From positions 3,162,001 through 3,226,000 of the forward strand of contig NZ_CP107575.1 of NCBI RefSeq assembly GCF_025854375.1: 64,000 nt of DNA. Direction: 5' to 3'. Shown piece by piece: positions 33,901-43,311 of this stretch. Below the pieces are notes generated by a model that was not told the origin of the DNA, did not search any database, and was given only the letters and a program-made list of their open reading frames with translations. The number at the start of each line of letters is the position of its first letter. Position 1 is the first letter of the stretch. The DNA comes from Glutamicibacter sp. JL.03c (GTDB lineage Bacteria > Actinomycetota > Actinomycetes > Actinomycetales > Micrococcaceae). The position numbers and the translations under genes were made by a program.

Positions 33901-35583
33901 ATGACGAACAACGAGCAACGACCTGCAGGAGCAGCCGGCGCGCCGGTGGTGATCAGCGGCGGCGGTCCCAGCGGCCTGTTCCTGGCCTTGGACCTCGCCC
34001 AGCGCGGCATCGAATCCGTGCTGATCGAGCCCCGGCAGGAGATCGACCGGCTTCGCCCGCGGGCCAAGACCACCAATGCGCGCACCATGACCCACCTGCG
34101 GCGCCTCGGGCTGGCCGACGCGCTGCGTCAAGCTGCCCCGTTGCCCACCAGCTATTCGCAGGATGTCATTTTCTGCTCGACCCTCACCGGCTACGAGATC
34201 ACCCGATTCCATGAAGCCTTCCAGCTTGCCCAGGGCCCGTACCGCTGGCAGCCCGAATGCGGCCAGCAGATCCCGCAACCCCTCGTCGAAGAGGTGCTGC
34301 GTGCAGCGGTCGCCAAGAACCCGCTGATCACCACCTGGTTCGGCTATCGGACCAGCAGCGTGAGGCAACTTGAGGGCACCACGGCCTTCGGCTCCCCACA
34401 GCATGAGGTCACTGCCGAGAATGCGCACGGCACAACGCTCAGCATAAGGGCCGACTTCGTCGTCGGCGCCGACGGAGCCAGCTCCGTGGTGCGCAAATCC
34501 ATGGGCATCCCCATGGTTGGCGGTTCCGCCGCGCTCTCCAATGTCAGCGCCGTGTTCACCTCCTCCGACCTGGCACGCACGGTGGAGCTTGACCCGGCGG
34601 TGCAGTACTGGGTCCTTTCCGAAGGCGTCTGCGGAATGATCGGTCCGATGGATCTGGCCGATTCGTGGTGGGCGATCATCCAGGGCGCCGACGGCAATGA
34701 TCCGGACTTTGATGCGGCCTCCTCCATCCGGACCATGGTGGGCGCGGACATCGACCTGCAGATCCAGGCCACCGACCCGTGGACCGCCCGCATGCTTCTG
34801 GCCAGCTCCTATGGCCGCGACGGAATCTTCCTGGTGGGAGACGCGGCCCACCTGAATCCGCCCTGGGGCGGTCATGGCTTCAACACCTGCATTGGCGATG
34901 CCAGCAATCTGGCATGGAAACTGGCGGCCGTCCTGCACGGGTGGGCACCCCCGGCCCTGCTGGCTTCCTATGAGCTGGAACGGCGCCAAGTCGCCGAGCG
35001 GACCATCGCCGAAGCGGCGCAGAATGGCAAGTCCCTGGCCTACGACTTTGCCAGTGCCTTGCTCAACGCCCCGGGCTCCGAGGCCGACGCGGCCAGGGCG
35101 TCGGCGCAAACCCATCTGCAGGTCAAGGCCAGCGAGTTCCATTCGCTGGGTCTGGTACTGGGCTACCACTATGCCGGGTCGCCGATCATCGCGGCCGATG
35201 GCAGCGAGCCCCCGGCCTCGCATCCGATCAGCTACACGCCCAGCACTGCTCCCGGATGCTTGCTGCCGCACGCATGGCTGGCACCGGGCAGCTGCCTGTA
35301 CGACCAGCTCGGCCAGGATTTCACCTTGCTCATTGACCAGCATGCCGCCGAGGCAGATGGTGCCATGGCGATCGAGGAGATCAAGGCCGCGGCTGGCGCG
35401 GCCGGCCTCCCCTTGGCCGTGCGCGTCATCGACACTTCCTTTTTCCCGGCAGAATCCCGGTGGGCAGCTTCCGCCGTGCTGATCCGCCCGGACCAGCACG
35501 TGGGCTGGCAGGGCGATGACCTCGCCGGAGTCATGGACGCGCTGCGTCTGTGCCTGGGCAACAAGACCGGTTCACTGGTGTGA
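33901..35583 (+). CDS. FAD-dependent aromatic monooxygenase (PHBH/MhpA fold)
   Basis: 560 residues. The FAD fingerprint GGGPSG is at about 20-25, a DG-type motif occurs in VVGADGASSVVRKSM, and the second FAD motif GDAAHLNPPWGGHG is near residue 313. A C-terminal thioredoxin-like region follows, as in MhpA and phenol hydroxylases. It would hydroxylate a phenolic ring with NAD(P)H and O2. An AGGAG site precedes ATG 33901. The substrate is probably imported by the adjacent AAHS transporter. Confidence 0.88.
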   Translation: MTNNEQRPAGAAGAPVVISGGGPSGLFLALDLAQRGIESVLIEPRQEIDRLRPRAKTTNARTMTHLRRLGLADALRQAAPLPTSYSQDVIFCSTLTGYEITRFHEAFQLAQGPYRWQPECGQQIPQPLVEEVLRAAVAKNPLITTWFGYRTSSVRQLEGTTAFGSPQHEVTAENAHGTTLSIRADFVVGADGASSVVRKSMGIPMVGGSAALSNVSAVFTSSDLARTVELDPAVQYWVLSEGVCGMIGPMDLADSWWAIIQGADGNDPDFDAASSIRTMVGADIDLQIQATDPWTARMLLASSYGRDGIFLVGDAAHLNPPWGGHGFNTCIGDASNLAWKLAAVLHGWAPPALLASYELERRQVAERTIAEAAQNGKSLAYDFASALLNAPGSEADAARASAQTHLQVKASEFHSLGLVLGYHYAGSPIIAADGSEPPASHPISYTPSTAPGCLLPHAWLAPGSCLYDQLGQDFTLLIDQHAAEADGAMAIEEIKAAAGAAGLPLAVRVIDTSFFPAESRWAASAVLIRPDQHVGWQGDDLAGVMDALRLCLGNKTGSLV

Positions 35584-35618
35584 GCACGCGGCAGTAGCGC
35601 AGCCTGATCAACGATGGC

Positions 35619-35653
35619 CCGAGGCCGGCGAGGCAATGGCTCGCCGGCCTCGG
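35619..35653 (+). terminator. Terminator after the monooxygenase gene
   Basis: Perfect 14-bp inverted repeat (35619-35632 with 35640-35653), 7-nt loop, then AATTT. Confidence 0.8.
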
Positions 35654-36247
35654 AATTTCCCCGCCCATGGAGGGGTCCTTCTGCATTGGCTGAAGCATGG
35701 CCCTAGGGGGTGAACACTGACGCGCCCCGTCTGGCTGTCCCGGGCAGCGCCTGGCATCCATGAGTCACATCGCGGCCTGGTAGGGCCGGCGCGCCCAAAG
35801 AACAGCCCTGCGCTCCGCAATCTCCCATTGCTCCCCACGGCGGCACCGAGTTACCGATCCGGTGATGATCTTCGTGCTCGAGTGGTTGAATGGGCGTTCT
35901 TCTTGCGATCAGCCGGCATATTTTCACCGTGTCCCTTGGTGTTCCTGTCGTTGCGCCCGCCAAGGCGCAACTCGCCGTTGACCGGCAGCGCACACGATGT
36001 GCAATTCAATGCCCTGCGCATGGTCGCCCCTGCGGCGGCTGGCAATCGCGGAGCAAAGCCGTCCTGGCCGATCCCCTCCGTCACGAGGCTCGGTTCGATG
36101 CAGAATCCGACCCAATAGCGCAGGTGCGGCAGGTCGTTCCCAGGCGCCATGGGCTGCCTCGTGCACACGTTCGATGACTGCCCCGACGTTGGCAGGGTTA
36201 GGATCTCGGCGCTCCAGCACCACCTTCGATGCGCTAGCACCAGGGAT

Positions 36248-36279
36248 TTGACCTTGACCTCAAGGGCAAGGTTTAACCT
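36248..36279 (+). promoter_or_regulatory. MerR-type promoter with long spacer and dyad
   Basis: TTGACC (36248-36253), 20-bp spacer, TAACCT (36274-36279). A dyad ACCTTG (36251-36256)/CAAGGT (36267-36272) fills the spacer. The long spacer with a central dyad is the hallmark of MerR-activated promoters. Confidence 0.7.
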
Positions 36280-36298
36280 GTACTGCAGGAGGTGCTGG

Positions 36299-37240
36299 AT
36301 GCGCATTAGTGAACTGGCGAAAAGGGCCAGAGTGTCGATCAAGGCGGTCCGCTACTACGAACGACTTGGCCTGATCGAGGCGGAACGAGAGCCCAACGGT
36401 TATCGGACCTTTAACGACGATCACGTCCGGGCTGTGGTCGAAATCCGCGAACTCAGTGAAATCGGCATCTCGCCGCTGAAGGCCGGGCCGTTCGTCGAGT
36501 GCTTGGACCTCGGACACGATCACGGGGATGAATGCGTGAGCTCCCTGGCGGTCTATCGCGACTCGATCGCCGAGGTTGATCGCATGATCGACGCACTTTC
36601 GACTCGCCGAGCGGCCCTGCAGCAGCGGCTAGAAAAAAGTGCCGGCCGCTCCTTCACCCAACTCAACGCTGTGCTCGAGTTCACGACTCTGCCCCCAGGC
36701 CTGCCCGTTCCGGTGGACGACGGGGCGGTGGATCACCTAGCGGGGTCATTGGTGCCCCAACTGAAGCTGCCCAGCACCCAAGGCCAGATTGTCGAACTTT
36801 CAGCTCTCGGTCCGGGCCGCACCGTCCTCTACTTGTACCCGCTGACCGGCCGGCCCGGAGTCGACCTGCCAGAAGGATGGGACTCCATTCCAGGAGCACG
36901 GGGATGCTCCACCGAGGCCTGCAACTTCCGCGACCACTTCCAGCAGTTGCGAGACACCGGTGCGGAGCGGGTGTTCGGCTTGTCCAGCCAAAGTACCGCA
37001 TACCAGGCGGAAGTCGTCGAGCGGCTGCGCCTGCCCTTCGGCATGATCTCCGATGAGAAAATGGTGCTGGCTGACTCGCTGCGCTTGCCGACCTTCGCGG
37101 CCTCCGGCCACGAGCGGCTGTATTCCCGGCTGACCCTCATCATCCGCGATGGACAGATCGAGCACGTGTTTTACCCGATCTTCCCGCCGAACACCCATGC
37201 CCTGCAGGTGTTGCAGTGGCTGTCCGACAACCCGCTCTGA
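36299..37240 (+). CDS. MerR regulator fused to a peroxiredoxin-like domain
   Basis: 313 residues from ATG 36299, which has an AGGAGG site. Residues 1-105 are a MerR helix-turn-helix and dimerisation helix (ISELAKRARVSIKAVRYYERLG). Residues about 150-310 are a peroxiredoxin/AhpC-TSA-like domain with GARGCSTEAC (two cysteines four residues apart), VFGLSSQ and LTLIIRDG segments. The fusion suggests a regulator that senses peroxide or thiol state through its own redox domain; this is inferred. The upstream promoter is of MerR type, fitting autoregulation and control of the genes that follow. Confidence 0.85.
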   Translation: MRISELAKRARVSIKAVRYYERLGLIEAEREPNGYRTFNDDHVRAVVEIRELSEIGISPLKAGPFVECLDLGHDHGDECVSSLAVYRDSIAEVDRMIDALSTRRAALQQRLEKSAGRSFTQLNAVLEFTTLPPGLPVPVDDGAVDHLAGSLVPQLKLPSTQGQIVELSALGPGRTVLYLYPLTGRPGVDLPEGWDSIPGARGCSTEACNFRDHFQQLRDTGAERVFGLSSQSTAYQAEVVERLRLPFGMISDEKMVLADSLRLPTFAASGHERLYSRLTLIIRDGQIEHVFYPIFPPNTHALQVLQWLSDNPL

Positions 37241-37285
37241 ATCATTTCGCCGCCAGGAGTTCTCTGACTGGGGCCAATCCAGAAA

Positions 37286-37918
37286 GTGCAGCCCTTGCAA
37301 CTTACTGAACACATCATCGTCGAACCCAGCGTCTTGTACGTCGGCACCCCGGTCATGCTTCTATGCACCGAAAACCCGGACGGGACCACAAACCTTTCGG
37401 TGGCCTCGTCATACTGGTCGCTCGGGCGCATGATAGTGATCGGCCTGCTCAACCAGGGGAGAACTATCAAGAACCTCCTGGAACGCCCAGACATCACCGT
37501 TAACTTTCCCTCGCCGGACAAGTGGAAATCGGTGGAGTCAATCGCCGACACCACGGGAATGGACCCCGTGCCGGCCACCAAGCGTCATCGCTACACGTAC
37601 GAACCGGACAAGTTCGCCCGGGCAGACCTCACGCCTCAGCCGTCTGATGTCGTGGGCCCATCCCGTGTGCGCGAGTGCGCTCTCCAATTCGAGGGCAGGC
37701 TGTGCAAAGCGACACCAGGGGCCGGGGAATACTGCATGGCCGAGGTAGAGGTGCTGAGGATCCACGCCGATCCACGGATCGTCGTGCCAGGCACCCAGCA
37801 CATCGACCCCAGCATGTGGCAGCCGACCATCTATAGCTTCCGTCACTACCTCGGCGTCAGCGAAGAAGTCGGACACCGCGCCAATAGCGACACCGCTCAC
37901 CCGGTGAGGAACTCGTAG
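37286..37918 (+). CDS. Flavin reductase-like FMN-binding protein
   Basis: 210 residues of the flavin-reductase-like split beta-barrel class. Segments such as TNLSVASSYWSLGRMIVIGL and LLERPDITVNFPS fit the FMN-binding core. It could supply reduced flavin to a monooxygenase or act as an oxidoreductase itself. The start is a GTG at 37286 with no clear ribosome binding site, so the N-terminus is uncertain. It lies 45 bp after the MerR-peroxiredoxin gene. Confidence 0.75.
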   Translation: MQPLQLTEHIIVEPSVLYVGTPVMLLCTENPDGTTNLSVASSYWSLGRMIVIGLLNQGRTIKNLLERPDITVNFPSPDKWKSVESIADTTGMDPVPATKRHRYTYEPDKFARADLTPQPSDVVGPSRVRECALQFEGRLCKATPGAGEYCMAEVEVLRIHADPRIVVPGTQHIDPSMWQPTIYSFRHYLGVSEEVGHRANSDTAHPVRNS

Positions 37919-37974
37919 AAGCTCCTCTGATCGCATTCCTCCCTAACCGCCTCCGCAACCAACTAGGAGAACAA

Positions 37975-38874
37975 TTGAGCAACTTCACAGGCCTCAGCGC
38001 CTTCCCTCTGACCCCTCTCTCGGACGACCGGATCGACGAGCGCGCATTCGTCGGCCTCGTCGAACGCCTCGCCGCGGCAGGTGTCGACTCGATCACGGCC
38101 CTGGGGTCGACTGGCTCGTACGCCTACTTGAGCGCCGAGGAGCGCGCACGGGTTTCCCGGCTCGCCGTCGAGCACGCGGGATCCACGCCGGTATTCGTGG
38201 GGGTCGGTGCCCTGCGCACCTCGCAGGTGCTCGCGAATGTCGAAGCCGCCGAGCGGGCCGGTGCCGCAGGAGTGCTGCTCGCGCCCATGACCTACCAGCC
38301 TCTGACGCATGTTGACGTCTTCGAGCTGTTCCGCACGGTCACCGAGCGCACCGAGCTGCCGGTGATCGTCTACGACAATCCGGGTACCACGCACTTCTCC
38401 TTCACCAACGAACTCTACGCCCGCATCGCCGAGCTCCCAGGCATCGGCTCGATCAAGATCCCGGGCGTTCCAGCCGACCCGGCAGCGGCCCGCGAGCACA
38501 TCGCGGCCATCCGTGCCGTGGTCCCGGCCCACTTGACCATCGGCGTATCGGGAGATGCCTTCGCCGCGGCGGGCCTGAATGCCGGCTGCGACGCCTGGTA
38601 CTCCGTCATCGGTGGAACCCTCCCCGTGCAGTCGCTCGCCATCACCCGCGCGGCCCAGGAAGGAAGAGCGGACGATGCCATAGCTGCCTCTGAACGTCTC
38701 GCGCCGATCTTCAAGCTGTTCGCAGAGTTCGGCGGGAGCCTGCGAGTAGTCGCCGCGATTGCAGAGCAACTCGGCCTTGCTCCAACACGAAGCCTGCCGT
38801 TGCCTCTTCTGGGACTCACCGAGGCGCAGCGTGTGCGAGTGAGCGAGGTGGTCGATGAACTCGGCCTCGACTGA
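37975..38874 (+). CDS. Dihydrodipicolinate synthase/N-acetylneuraminate lyase family protein
   Basis: 299 residues, class I aldolase TIM barrel. The catalytic tyrosine lies in VIVYDNPG and the Schiff-base lysine in GSIKIPG. The start is TTG 37975 with AGGAG upstream. In this context, beside a flavin reductase and an MFS gene, it is probably a catabolic aldolase or dehydratase and not the lysine-pathway DapA. Overlaps the next gene by 20 bp. Confidence 0.85.
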   Translation: MSNFTGLSAFPLTPLSDDRIDERAFVGLVERLAAAGVDSITALGSTGSYAYLSAEERARVSRLAVEHAGSTPVFVGVGALRTSQVLANVEAAERAGAAGVLLAPMTYQPLTHVDVFELFRTVTERTELPVIVYDNPGTTHFSFTNELYARIAELPGIGSIKIPGVPADPAAAREHIAAIRAVVPAHLTIGVSGDAFAAAGLNAGCDAWYSVIGGTLPVQSLAITRAAQEGRADDAIAASERLAPIFKLFAEFGGSLRVVAAIAEQLGLAPTRSLPLPLLGLTEAQRVRVSEVVDELGLD

Positions 38875-40069
38875 AAGCGCAGAGGAAGTCGCTGATCCCG
38901 CCGAGAAGGGCCGAGGGTGGGCGCTTGCCCGGTACGTCGCCGCTTCGACGCTAGTGCGCTCGGCCGATGGCGGCGCGGTGGTCGCGATCGTCTTGCTCGC
39001 CCAGGCTTCAGGCCTGCCCGGTTGGGTCTCGGGGCTGCTCGGCGCTTCGATCACCGCGCCACACCTGCTGGGTCCGTTCATCGCGCGCCGCCTCGACACG
39101 GCACGGGACGGGCGGAAGGTCATCGCCCTCGCCGCACTAGTCCACGGTGTGCTGCTGGGTGCTGCCGGCCTGCTGCTGCCCGTCACGTGGGCTGCTGTTC
39201 CAGCGGTGCTGCTGATCGTATCGGGCCTGTTCGGGCCGATGCTCACCGGCGGTGTCAGCAGCCGCTTGCCTTCGATCGCGGGCCCGTCGCAGAGAAGCCA
39301 ACGCCGCGCCCAGGGCTGGGATGTCGCAAGCTATGGCCTCAGCGGCACCCTCGGCCCGGCGGCGGTCGCCTGGATCGCCGCCGGCCCTGGGCCGCTGACG
39401 GCGACACTCGCGCTCGCGGCCGCCGCGATCGCCGGCGCCGGAGGCGTGCTCATTCTTCCTCGACAGGATCCCCAGGTTGCCGCCGCGGACGTTCCCTCGC
39501 CGGGGCGCACACTGCTGGTGATCTGGCGATCGGGGCCGTTGCGGCGGACTCTCTCGCTGACCGTCGTTGTGGCGTTCGCGGTGGCCGTGCTGCCAATTTA
39601 CGCGGTGGCGGTTGCTCCATCCCTCGGAAGCGCCGCGCTGGCTGGCACCTTGGTCGCCGGCTACGGAGTCGGAAGCTTGACGGGTTCCGCGGTGCTCATG
39701 GCGTGGCCGCTGAGGGGAGAATCAGATCGGCTCACTGCGGTGCTTGCCCTTGTTGTGGCGGCCAGTCTGGCCGTGGTGCTCATGGTTCCAGGATTCGTAT
39801 CGGTCCTGGTGTCCTTCGGCATAGCGGGAATCGCGAATTCCTTGTTCTTCGCTGCAACGCTTGCTGCGCGCAGCGAGCATGCGCCGGCCGAGGCCCGCGG
39901 GCAGGTGTTCATCTGGGTTGGCGCCCTGAAGATCGCTGCTGGATCCGCAGGCACGGCGGTGGCGGGCGCGCTTATCACGGGTATCGTGTGGCTGCCGGTC
40001 GCGCTCGTTGCAGGGCTGACTGCGCTGGCCGGCCTAGTAAGCACAGCCGAACGCGTGAGATCTCGTTGA
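38855..40069 (+). CDS. MFS transporter
   Basis: 404 residues with about twelve membrane helices and an ARRLDTARDGRKVIAL loop after helix 2. It resembles MFS_1 efflux or sugar-acid carriers without a clear subfamily. Overlap of 20 bp with the aldolase gene shows cotranscription in the MerR-led unit; it may import the aldolase substrate or export a product. Confidence 0.78.
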   Translation: MNSASTESAEEVADPAEKGRGWALARYVAASTLVRSADGGAVVAIVLLAQASGLPGWVSGLLGASITAPHLLGPFIARRLDTARDGRKVIALAALVHGVLLGAAGLLLPVTWAAVPAVLLIVSGLFGPMLTGGVSSRLPSIAGPSQRSQRRAQGWDVASYGLSGTLGPAAVAWIAAGPGPLTATLALAAAAIAGAGGVLILPRQDPQVAAADVPSPGRTLLVIWRSGPLRRTLSLTVVVAFAVAVLPIYAVAVAPSLGSAALAGTLVAGYGVGSLTGSAVLMAWPLRGESDRLTAVLALVVAASLAVVLMVPGFVSVLVSFGIAGIANSLFFAATLAARSEHAPAEARGQVFIWVGALKIAAGSAGTAVAGALITGIVWLPVALVAGLTALAGLVSTAERVRSR

Positions 40070-40557
40070 CCCGGCTACCATTGCTTGTGCACCAATTCGG
40101 TCCCGCTTGGAGTGGACCGGATACCCGGCGGCGAATAGCGTGATGTCATCGTTGTGGAAGAACTCGGACTCCGGCATGCTGCTGACGAGCGCGCAGGCTG
40201 CCGCGATCAGGCAGGTTCTTCATGGGCCACCTCCTCGTATCAGACAGCGCGCGAAAATGCGGGAGCGATTCTCGGGCATCGACGCAGGGAAACGGCGTTG
40301 AGCAAGCACCTGGAGGGCACTCGATTAGCGCTTTCCTCGACCACGCCTCCGGAGGCGGATGCCCTGGGGTCTGGCCCGCCAAGAAACGGTCATCCGGCCA
40401 GAACAGCATCTTGCTTTCATGCTCCAGGAATTCAATGCATCGGTCCCAGGAGGTCGCCGAATCCTTGGACCTGAGCATAAAAGTGACGACAGCCATCGCT
40501 GGGCCTGCTGGCCACCGATGGCTGTGGCCCGAGGGCCCGGGTCTTTGCCCCGCCGCT
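40070..40557. other. Gene-poor region
   Basis: About 490 bp at the boundary between the MerR-led cluster and the glycosidase genes. Short frames on both strands have no recognisable domain; nothing else is seen except the hairpin at its right end. Confidence 0.5.
40489..40525 (-). terminator. Terminator after the GH1 gene
   Basis: Inverted repeat ACAGCCATCG (40489-40498)/CGATGGCTGT (40516-40525), 17-nt loop; on the minus strand a CACTTTTA run follows. It lies about 30 bp after the stop. Confidence 0.6.
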
Positions 40558-41805
40558 CTAGCCGCGGGCCCCTGCCAGCTGACGCGCTGCGTGCACGACC
40601 GTGGCGTAGGCCGCGGCGCTGGACTTGGGGGTGCGTTCCAATGAGTCGCGGTCAACCTCGAATAAGCCCAGTTTCGGTGCGTAGCCGAAGATCCACTCGA
40701 AGTTGTCCATCAGCGTCCAGTGGCAGTAGCCAAGCACCAGTGTGCCTGCGGCGATCTGCTGTTCCAGGGCGGCCAAGGACTGCGGGATGAACTGCGCACG
40801 GATTGCGTCATCGGCAATCTGAATGCCATGCTCGGTGACCAGCACCGGCACCCCGGAGACTTCATGGGCATAGCGCACGGCACCGGCGAGGGCGGTGGGA
40901 TCAACAACGGACCCCATGCCATTGCGCACTCCTTCCTGCGGGACCTCGCCGTCGGGACCGTGCAGGAAGGCTTCATAATTCTGCACGCCGATGAAGTCAT
41001 CGTCGCGGGCCACGCGCAGCCAATGATCATAGACCGCGGCGCGGCGGGCATCTCGACGTTCCTCGCCGCCGGGCAGCGCACGCTCGTCGGCGATTGCAAT
41101 GGAGACTCCCACGGGCAAGTCGCCGCGTTGGGCCTTGATGGCAGATTTTGCTGTCCGGTGCGCCACGGTGAAGGCCGCTTGGAACTCTTCTTGGACATCC
41201 GAGGGAATCACATTGGACGCATAGTAGCTCTCGGTTCCCGCGGCGCGAGCTGCCTCCCGGAGCATCTGCCTCTTGAGGGCTTCCGCCTCGGGCGGGAGCT
41301 TGCCGCCAGCCTGCAGCAGCTGCTCCAGATTCGGCTCATTGATGGTCACGGCGGCTCCGAGGCGGTCTCCGATTCTTTGCATGACCCGATCGACTTGGTC
41401 AGCGAAGCGCTCCGCCGCGTCGCTGGCCAGCCAGGAGCCGGCGGCCGAAAACCAGTGGGGCGCCGCAAAGTGGTTGAACGTCGCCAGCGGGGTCAGCCCC
41501 CGTTGCAGGGCCGCGTCGACCACCGCTTCATAATGGTCCAGTTCCCGCCCGATGGTCTTTCCGCGTTCGGGTTCGATCCGCGCCCATTCGATAGAAAAGC
41601 GGAACGCGTTGAGCCCCAGCGAGGCGACCAGGTCCAGGTCCGCTTCATAGCGCTCATAGGCGCCGCAGGCACGACCGGACGGCTCGCTGAAAAGGGTCGG
41701 CTGGAGATGCTCCAGGAACCAGATATCGCTGTGCGAATTGTTCCCCTCATTCTGATGTCCCGCGGTAGCAACGCCCCATAGGAAATTCTCTGGGTAGTGG
41801 GTCAT
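40558..41805 (-). CDS. GH1 beta-glucosidase/beta-glycosidase
   Basis: 415 residues from ATG 41805, with AAAGGA upstream. Family 1 signature: N-terminal FLWGVATAGHQNEG, acid/base E157 in TINEPN and nucleophile E325 in VTEHG (ENG is more usual). It hydrolyses beta-glycosides with retention and has no signal peptide, so it acts in the cytoplasm. Operon with an MFS importer and proximity to an alpha-rhamnosidase suggest imported plant glycosides as substrates. Confidence 0.9.
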   Translation of the reverse strand: MTHYPENFLWGVATAGHQNEGNNSHSDIWFLEHLQPTLFSEPSGRACGAYERYEADLDLVASLGLNAFRFSIEWARIEPERGKTIGRELDHYEAVVDAALQRGLTPLATFNHFAAPHWFSAAGSWLASDAAERFADQVDRVMQRIGDRLGAAVTINEPNLEQLLQAGGKLPPEAEALKRQMLREAARAAGTESYYASNVIPSDVQEEFQAAFTVAHRTAKSAIKAQRGDLPVGVSIAIADERALPGGEERRDARRAAVYDHWLRVARDDDFIGVQNYEAFLHGPDGEVPQEGVRNGMGSVVDPTALAGAVRYAHEVSGVPVLVTEHGIQIADDAIRAQFIPQSLAALEQQIAAGTLVLGYCHWTLMDNFEWIFGYAPKLGLFEVDRDSLERTPKSSAAAYATVVHAARQLAGARG

Positions 41806-41857
41806 GGGCCAATGTCCTTTCGGCTCGTGGTGATGTGGTGAATTTCGTGGTCGGCGG

Positions 41858-43168
41858 CTAGCGCGCACCGCGCACCAGCAGGATGCAGAATCCGCCGAGT
41901 ATGCTCGACAGCGCACCGGCGATGAACAGTGCCGAGAAGTTCGGTCCCGTTGTCCCTGCGCCGATGGCCAGCAGGAACGGGGCAACCGCCGAAACGATGG
42001 TGACCGGCAGGTTATCCGCGATTTTCAGGATGCCCAGGTCCTTGGCTGGATTCTTCTTGTCGGGAAGGATTTGAGTCGCCAGCACCAGTTCTACGGCGAA
42101 GTAGACGCCTTGGCCCAAGCCGACGACAGTGCAGGCAATCAAGTACATTGGCAGGTTTGGCGCGAAGGAAGCCAGGACCAATCCGATACCCAGGATCACC
42201 GCCGCGGCAAGGATGAAGGGCTTGCGCAGGTTCAGCCGGTCGCTGATCTTGCCAATGACCGGAGCTACCAGCATGGTGATTCCTGCATTGAGCACTACGG
42301 TCAAAAGGATCGCGGTACCCAGGGATGCGGGCTGCAAATGCAATCGCTGGAGCATGTAGATCGCCTGGTATCCATTCAGGGCAGCCACACCGGAGAACAC
42401 CAGCATCCGCGAGCTGAAGACCCAGGCGAAATCGGCATGGCGGATTGGATTGACCCAGAAAATGCCGAGCAGCTGGGCGGGGGTGCTGCGCGGGCGATGC
42501 TCGGGGTGGTGCGGGTCGCGGACAATGCAGGCCAGGCTGAGGACGCCAATGACGGCCAGTGCGGTCGGGATCGCCACCAGCGGAAGCAGGTGATCGCCAA
42601 AAGGCACCGCGACCGCCATGCCGATCAGGGCACCCAGGGGCGTGCCCATGCTCAACAGCGCGGTCGGGGCACCACGGCGATCATCGGGAAGCTGGTCGGT
42701 GAGCAACGCGATGATCGTCACGCTCGCGGTCACGAATCCCAGGGTGATCAGCAGGTGGGCTGCGACAAAGACCGGTACGTTCCGGGCTGCCACCAGCAGC
42801 ACGCCACCGATGGTGAAGGCGAGCGCCGACAGCAGCAGATAGGGCCGGCGCCGTCCCCAGCGTGAACGCGAGCGGTCGCTGAGCGCCCCCACCAGGGGCA
42901 GCGCGGCCAGGGTCAGCACACCGGCCACCGCGCTGGAAATGGAGATCGTGGTGGTCGCGGCCGAGGCGTTGAGCTCGGTGGCTTTGAGCGTGAGCGTCAG
43001 CAAGGCCGCCGACATCTGGGCGGCGCCGGCGCCGATCATGGCGAGCACGAGAAAAAAGACCAAGACCCGACGAGAGCGGTGGGTTGCCGTGGCCATCGGA
43101 CCTGTGTGTTCTTGCCCTGCGTCATCGGTGGGCGGGGAGAGAAATTCCCCTTGGGCTGGGTGTGTCAT
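41858..43168 (-). CDS. MFS transporter, probable glycoside importer
   Basis: 436 residues, about twelve membrane helices, SDRSRSRWGRRRPYLL loop after helix 2, which is typical of GPH-like or sucrose/glycoside MFS carriers. AAGGA precedes ATG 43168. It lies 52 bp upstream of the beta-glucosidase gene and is divergent from TetR across a dense operator, so glycoside uptake is the likely job. Confidence 0.82.
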   Translation of the reverse strand: MTHPAQGEFLSPPTDDAGQEHTGPMATATHRSRRVLVFFLVLAMIGAGAAQMSAALLTLTLKATELNASAATTTISISSAVAGVLTLAALPLVGALSDRSRSRWGRRRPYLLLSALAFTIGGVLLVAARNVPVFVAAHLLITLGFVTASVTIIALLTDQLPDDRRGAPTALLSMGTPLGALIGMAVAVPFGDHLLPLVAIPTALAVIGVLSLACIVRDPHHPEHRPRSTPAQLLGIFWVNPIRHADFAWVFSSRMLVFSGVAALNGYQAIYMLQRLHLQPASLGTAILLTVVLNAGITMLVAPVIGKISDRLNLRKPFILAAAVILGIGLVLASFAPNLPMYLIACTVVGLGQGVYFAVELVLATQILPDKKNPAKDLGILKIADNLPVTIVSAVAPFLLAIGAGTTGPNFSALFIAGALSSILGGFCILLVRGAR

Positions 43169-43252
43169 GGTGAGGTTTCCTTAACCTTTGGGGCCACTGC
43201 AATGGGGCCGGTAAGCACCGCCATTTCCCGAACGGCCGGTGATGCAGATCAC

Positions 43253-43290
43253 TGTAACACGAAAACTTAAAGGGTTACATGTTTTCGTGT
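43253..43290. promoter_or_regulatory. Interleaved TetR operator dyads
   Basis: ACACGAAAAC (43257-43266) with GTTTTCGTGT (43281-43290), a perfect 10-bp dyad, interleaves with TGTAAC (43253-43258)/GTTACA (43274-43279). Both lie between the MFS and tetR starts. Confidence 0.7.
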
Positions 43291-43299
43291 GATCGCTGA

Positions 43300-43305
43300 T
43301 ACAGT
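43300..43305 (+). promoter_or_regulatory. -10 element of tetR, likely leaderless
   Basis: TACAGT ends 6 nt before ATG 43312, just downstream of the operator dyads. Confidence 0.45.
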
Positions 43306-43311
43306 TCAGGT

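Larger units (their letters stand above)
35584..36298. other. Gene-poor region
   Basis: About 700 bp. Apart from the terminator at 35619-35653 and the MerR promoter at the right end, only overlapping short frames occur on both strands, none with a recognisable domain or ribosome binding site. It may hold decayed sequence from an insertion of the downstream cluster. Confidence 0.5.

Noticed and set aside
35828-36298. Several 95-160 codon frames on both strands before the MerR gene
   Set aside because: They overlap each other, lack ribosome binding sites and show no domain.
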